DNA of 64,000 nucleotides, from positions 1,229,660-1,293,659 of the forward strand of contig NZ_GL397067.1 in assembly GCF_000146325.1 (NCBI RefSeq). The letters run 5' to 3'. The stretch is from Pediococcus acidilactici DSM 20284 (lineage in GTDB: Bacteria; Bacillota; Bacilli; Lactobacillales; Lactobacillaceae). Below are positions 63,801 to 64,000 of this stretch, in pieces; position 1 is the first letter of the stretch, and each line of letters begins with the position of its first letter. The notes under the pieces are model-generated. The model did not search any database. It had not been told where the DNA came from and saw only the letters and a program-made list of their open reading frames with translations. A program made the position numbers and the translations under genes.

Positions 63801-64000
63801 CTAGTCATCTACTTTCTCTAATTTAAGTTGGTTTTTATCGTATGCCTTAAAGAATGGCCAATAAATCACCATCGAAATCAAAATATTCACTATACATAAA
63901 ACGATTGCTCGCCAGTCAAATCCGGTCGCCATCCACGCTCCGATTGGGCCTGGTAACGTCCACGGTGCCACTGCGGTCGTGTACGCGACCATGTGCAATT
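63801..64000 (-). CDS. PTS EIIC, cellobiose family (5' part outside window)
   Basis: The last 66 residues of an EIIC are visible: VAPWTLPGPIGAWMATGFDWRAIVLCIVNILISMVIYWPFFK, matching the C-terminus of lactose/cellobiose permeases (compare VPWTTPPLIGPYLSTAGDWR in the EIIC at 11060-12406). The gene continues beyond 64000. It ends with TAG directly before mupG. Confidence 0.85.
   Translation of the reverse strand, partial: LHMVAYTTAVAPWTLPGPIGAWMATGFDWRAIVLCIVNILISMVIYWPFFKAYDKNQLKLEKVDD

Overview
The window comes from a low-GC Gram-positive bacterium. Gene content points to a lactic acid bacterium of the Lactobacillaceae, probably obligately heterofermentative: a walRKHIJ-htrA operon, phospho-beta-glucosidase and cellobiose-type PTS genes, a GntZ-type 6-phosphogluconate dehydrogenase, a QueT queuosine-precursor transporter, an Eps/Cps cluster and DUF4767, Cry1Ac-D-VI-like and YhgE/Pip proteins. 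No genus is claimed.

Layout. 1-3.2 kb: a sialate O-acetylesterase-like SGNH esterase (cut by the window edge), a LacX-type aldose epimerase, and queT behind a likely preQ1-II riboswitch. 3.3-10.9 kb: repeat block A, a zinc-type alcohol dehydrogenase-like protein, and a lipoate ligase-PDH operon (lplA-pdhABCD). 11-14.7 kb: a PTS EIIC/6-phospho-beta-glucosidase pair with its GntR regulator, operators and a cre site. 14.8-22.5 kb: a DUF4767 protein, a 1065-aa YhgE/Pip protein with an ArsR regulator, RlmA-like methyltransferase, and a secreted eight-repeat protein. 22.8-34 kb: gnd, a LacI regulator, and a five-enzyme hexuronate operon plus GPH symporter. 34-48 kb: a secreted Ig-like protein and a 12-kb exopolysaccharide (EPS) cluster ending in a frameshifted flippase; a serine recombinase and a putative invertible terminator sit between wecB and the other EPS genes. 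48.6-56 kb: htrA and the wal operon. 56.4-58.4 kb: tRNA-Lys, an AT-rich membrane ORF and a gene graveyard. 58.4-64 kb: GrpB, a YjbR/EVE-like protein, small membrane proteins, GH29 fucosidase, PTS EIIA, MupG (DUF871) and a partial EIIC.

How the parts work together. The hexuronate operon has uronate isomerase, tagaturonate epimerase and fructuronate reductase. It lacks mannonate dehydratase and the KDG kinase/aldolase, and carries instead an FGGY kinase and a D-2-hydroxyacid dehydrogenase. Copies of a TTCRCGTGAA palindrome lie before this operon and before gnd, with the LacI gene between. This fits a route from mannonate to 6-phosphogluconate and the phosphoketolase pathway, as reported (from memory) for Lactobacillus suebicus, where the genes for the last two steps were not identified. 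The kinase and dehydrogenase here are candidates.

Other signals worth attention are: a family of hairpin repeats with conserved tops and flanks but completely different, still complementary lower stems, each block starting at a TAG stop codon; two inverted dyads with 2-bp AA/TT cores next to a serine recombinase, flanking a one-sided terminator upstream of the EPS genes; a CpsD-like protein without Walker A; and a homopolymer frameshift in the flippase gene.
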